5,925 nt of DNA from assembly GCA_029573365.1 (NCBI GenBank), contig JAKQGD010000392.1, forward strand, positions 1 through 5,925, in the 5' to 3' direction. The position numbers were made by a program, and so were the translations under genes. The notes beneath the pieces were generated by a model, which saw only the letters and a list, made by a program, of their open reading frames with translations, made no database searches and was not told the origin of the DNA. Origin of the DNA: Bacteroidota bacterium. GTDB lineage: Bacteria > Bacteroidota > Bacteroidia > Chitinophagales > Saprospiraceae. Positions 5,117-5,925 of this stretch are shown here, piece after piece (position 1 is the first letter of the stretch; each line of letters opens with the position of its first letter).

Positions 5117-5925
5117 ATGTTATTACAGGATTTTAAACCTTGTTCTGAGCTGGCGGCATGGATTAGATGCTACAGAGTGGTGCATTTTAATTTTAAGGAT
5201 GGATTTTTGCCACCGCCTAAGCCTTATACACCCAGACCAGAACAATGTATAGCATTTTATCCACTGACTTCTGAAAACGTAAAATATCCGGATAAAAGCT
5301 GCTCTATCAGCAAAGTAAATGTAGCCTTGATAGGGCAGCATTCTAAAGTTACATACAGGGAGGTAGGAAGGGAATTTTTAGTGGTTCAGGTGATATTTCA
5401 GCCGGGGGCCTTGTACAGGTTGACCGGCATACCGGCAAGTGAGCTGTTTAATGAATATCTGGAAGCAGATCTTATACTGGGCACTGATGTACACTTAGTC
5501 AATGAGCAATTGTACCATGCCAAAAGCTACGAAGAAATGCTCCAAACATTGGATTTGTTTTTTATTCCGGCAACCAAAAAAGTAAAAAGAGACGCATCAA
5601 GAGTAGATCCCTTGATACGTATATTTGAATACAACCGGCCTTGTTCGCTGGATGATTTGTCAAAAAAAGCCTTCTACAGTTTTAAGCAGTTTGAACGGCA
5701 TTTTTATGTAAGAACGGGAGTCACTCCGAGATATTATCAAAGACTGGTGAGGTTTGATCATGCTTTTAGGATGAAAAATATGCCGCATCAAAAATCCTGG
5801 AGAGAAATAGCATGGGATTGCCAGTACACCGATTATCAACATCTAGTCAAGGATTACAAAGAGTTTACAGGGTATTCGCCTGTAGAGTTTCATGCACTGG
5901 GCTCTCCGGAAGAATCGCTGGGAAT
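5117..5925 (+). CDS. AraC-family transcription regulator (3' end beyond window)
   Basis: The frame is open from the ATG at 5117 to the window edge, giving 269 residues without a stop. An in-frame TGA at 5087-5089 excludes a longer N-terminus. The N-terminal half (about 1-150) resembles the DUF6597 ligand-sensing domain of Bacteroidota AraC proteins: PCSELAAWIRCYRV near the start, a segment LIGQHSKVTY (71-80), then VQVIFQPGALYRLTGIPASEL (90-110). The C-terminal DNA-binding domain (about 163-262) has two helix-turn-helix motifs: SLDDLSKKAFYSFKQFERHF with GVTPRYYQRLVRFDHAF, and SWREIAWDCQYTDYQHLVKDY closing with EFTGYSP (249-255), the AraC signature end. The domain is essentially complete, so only a short C-terminal piece is missing. 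The ligand is unknown. It may regulate the upstream cupin gene, but nothing in the sequence proves this. Confidence 0.88.
   Translation, partial: MLLQDFKPCSELAAWIRCYRVVHFNFKDGFLPPPKPYTPRPEQCIAFYPLTSENVKYPDKSCSISKVNVALIGQHSKVTYREVGREFLVVQVIFQPGALYRLTGIPASELFNEYLEADLILGTDVHLVNEQLYHAKSYEEMLQTLDLFFIPATKKVKRDASRVDPLIRIFEYNRPCSLDDLSKKAFYSFKQFERHFYVRTGVTPRYYQRLVRFDHAFRMKNMPHQKSWREIAWDCQYTDYQHLVKDYKEFTGYSPVEFHALGSPEESLG

Noticed and set aside
5123..5842. Minus-strand open frames within the AraC-family region
   Set aside because: They run antisense to a well-matched AraC-family coding sequence and show no domain features.

Overview
The window looks like chromosomal DNA from a member of the Bacteroidota. 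Three intergenic regions carry the Bacteroidota sigma-A type -7 element TAnnTTTG at sensible distances from start codons, two of them with an upstream TTG at 19-21 bp spacing. Clear Shine-Dalgarno sequences are mostly absent. The proteins (YozG-type regulator, DUF2975 membrane protein, RR-motif cupin, AraC-family protein) also resemble that phylum. The exact lineage cannot be fixed from sequence reading alone.

Left part (20-3348, minus strand): a small exported YCII-domain protein, then the large disaggregase gene clpB (918 codons). clpB has its own recognisable promoter (3381-3412) and a strong intrinsic terminator (549-578), so it is probably monocistronic. Its product has the complete ClpB architecture plus an unusual acidic C-terminal tail of about 50 residues. 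A GTG codon sits where E. coli ClpB starts its short isoform.

Middle (3516-4327, minus strand): a compact two-gene operon. A four-helix DUF2975 membrane protein is followed after 2 bp by a 69-residue Cro/C1-type regulator of the YozG type. Its promoter (4290-4319) is overlapped by a perfect 11+5+11 bp dyad, a strong candidate operator. A DNA-binding protein, a membrane partner and a palindrome on their own promoter suggest a self-controlled regulatory switch. This is the most interesting unit in the window.

Right part (4330-5925, plus strand): a divergent block that begins with about 200 bp of non-coding or decayed DNA containing TGGTAC repeats. It continues with a cupin protein bearing a twin-arginine-like N-terminus, then an AraC-family transcription regulator cut off by the window edge. 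The last two may be co-expressed, although the AraC gene has a possible promoter motif of its own directly before its start codon.

No tRNA, rRNA, CRISPR array, insertion sequence or prophage gene was seen. No wholly new system can be claimed. The DUF2975/regulator pair with its operator is the best candidate for under-described biology.
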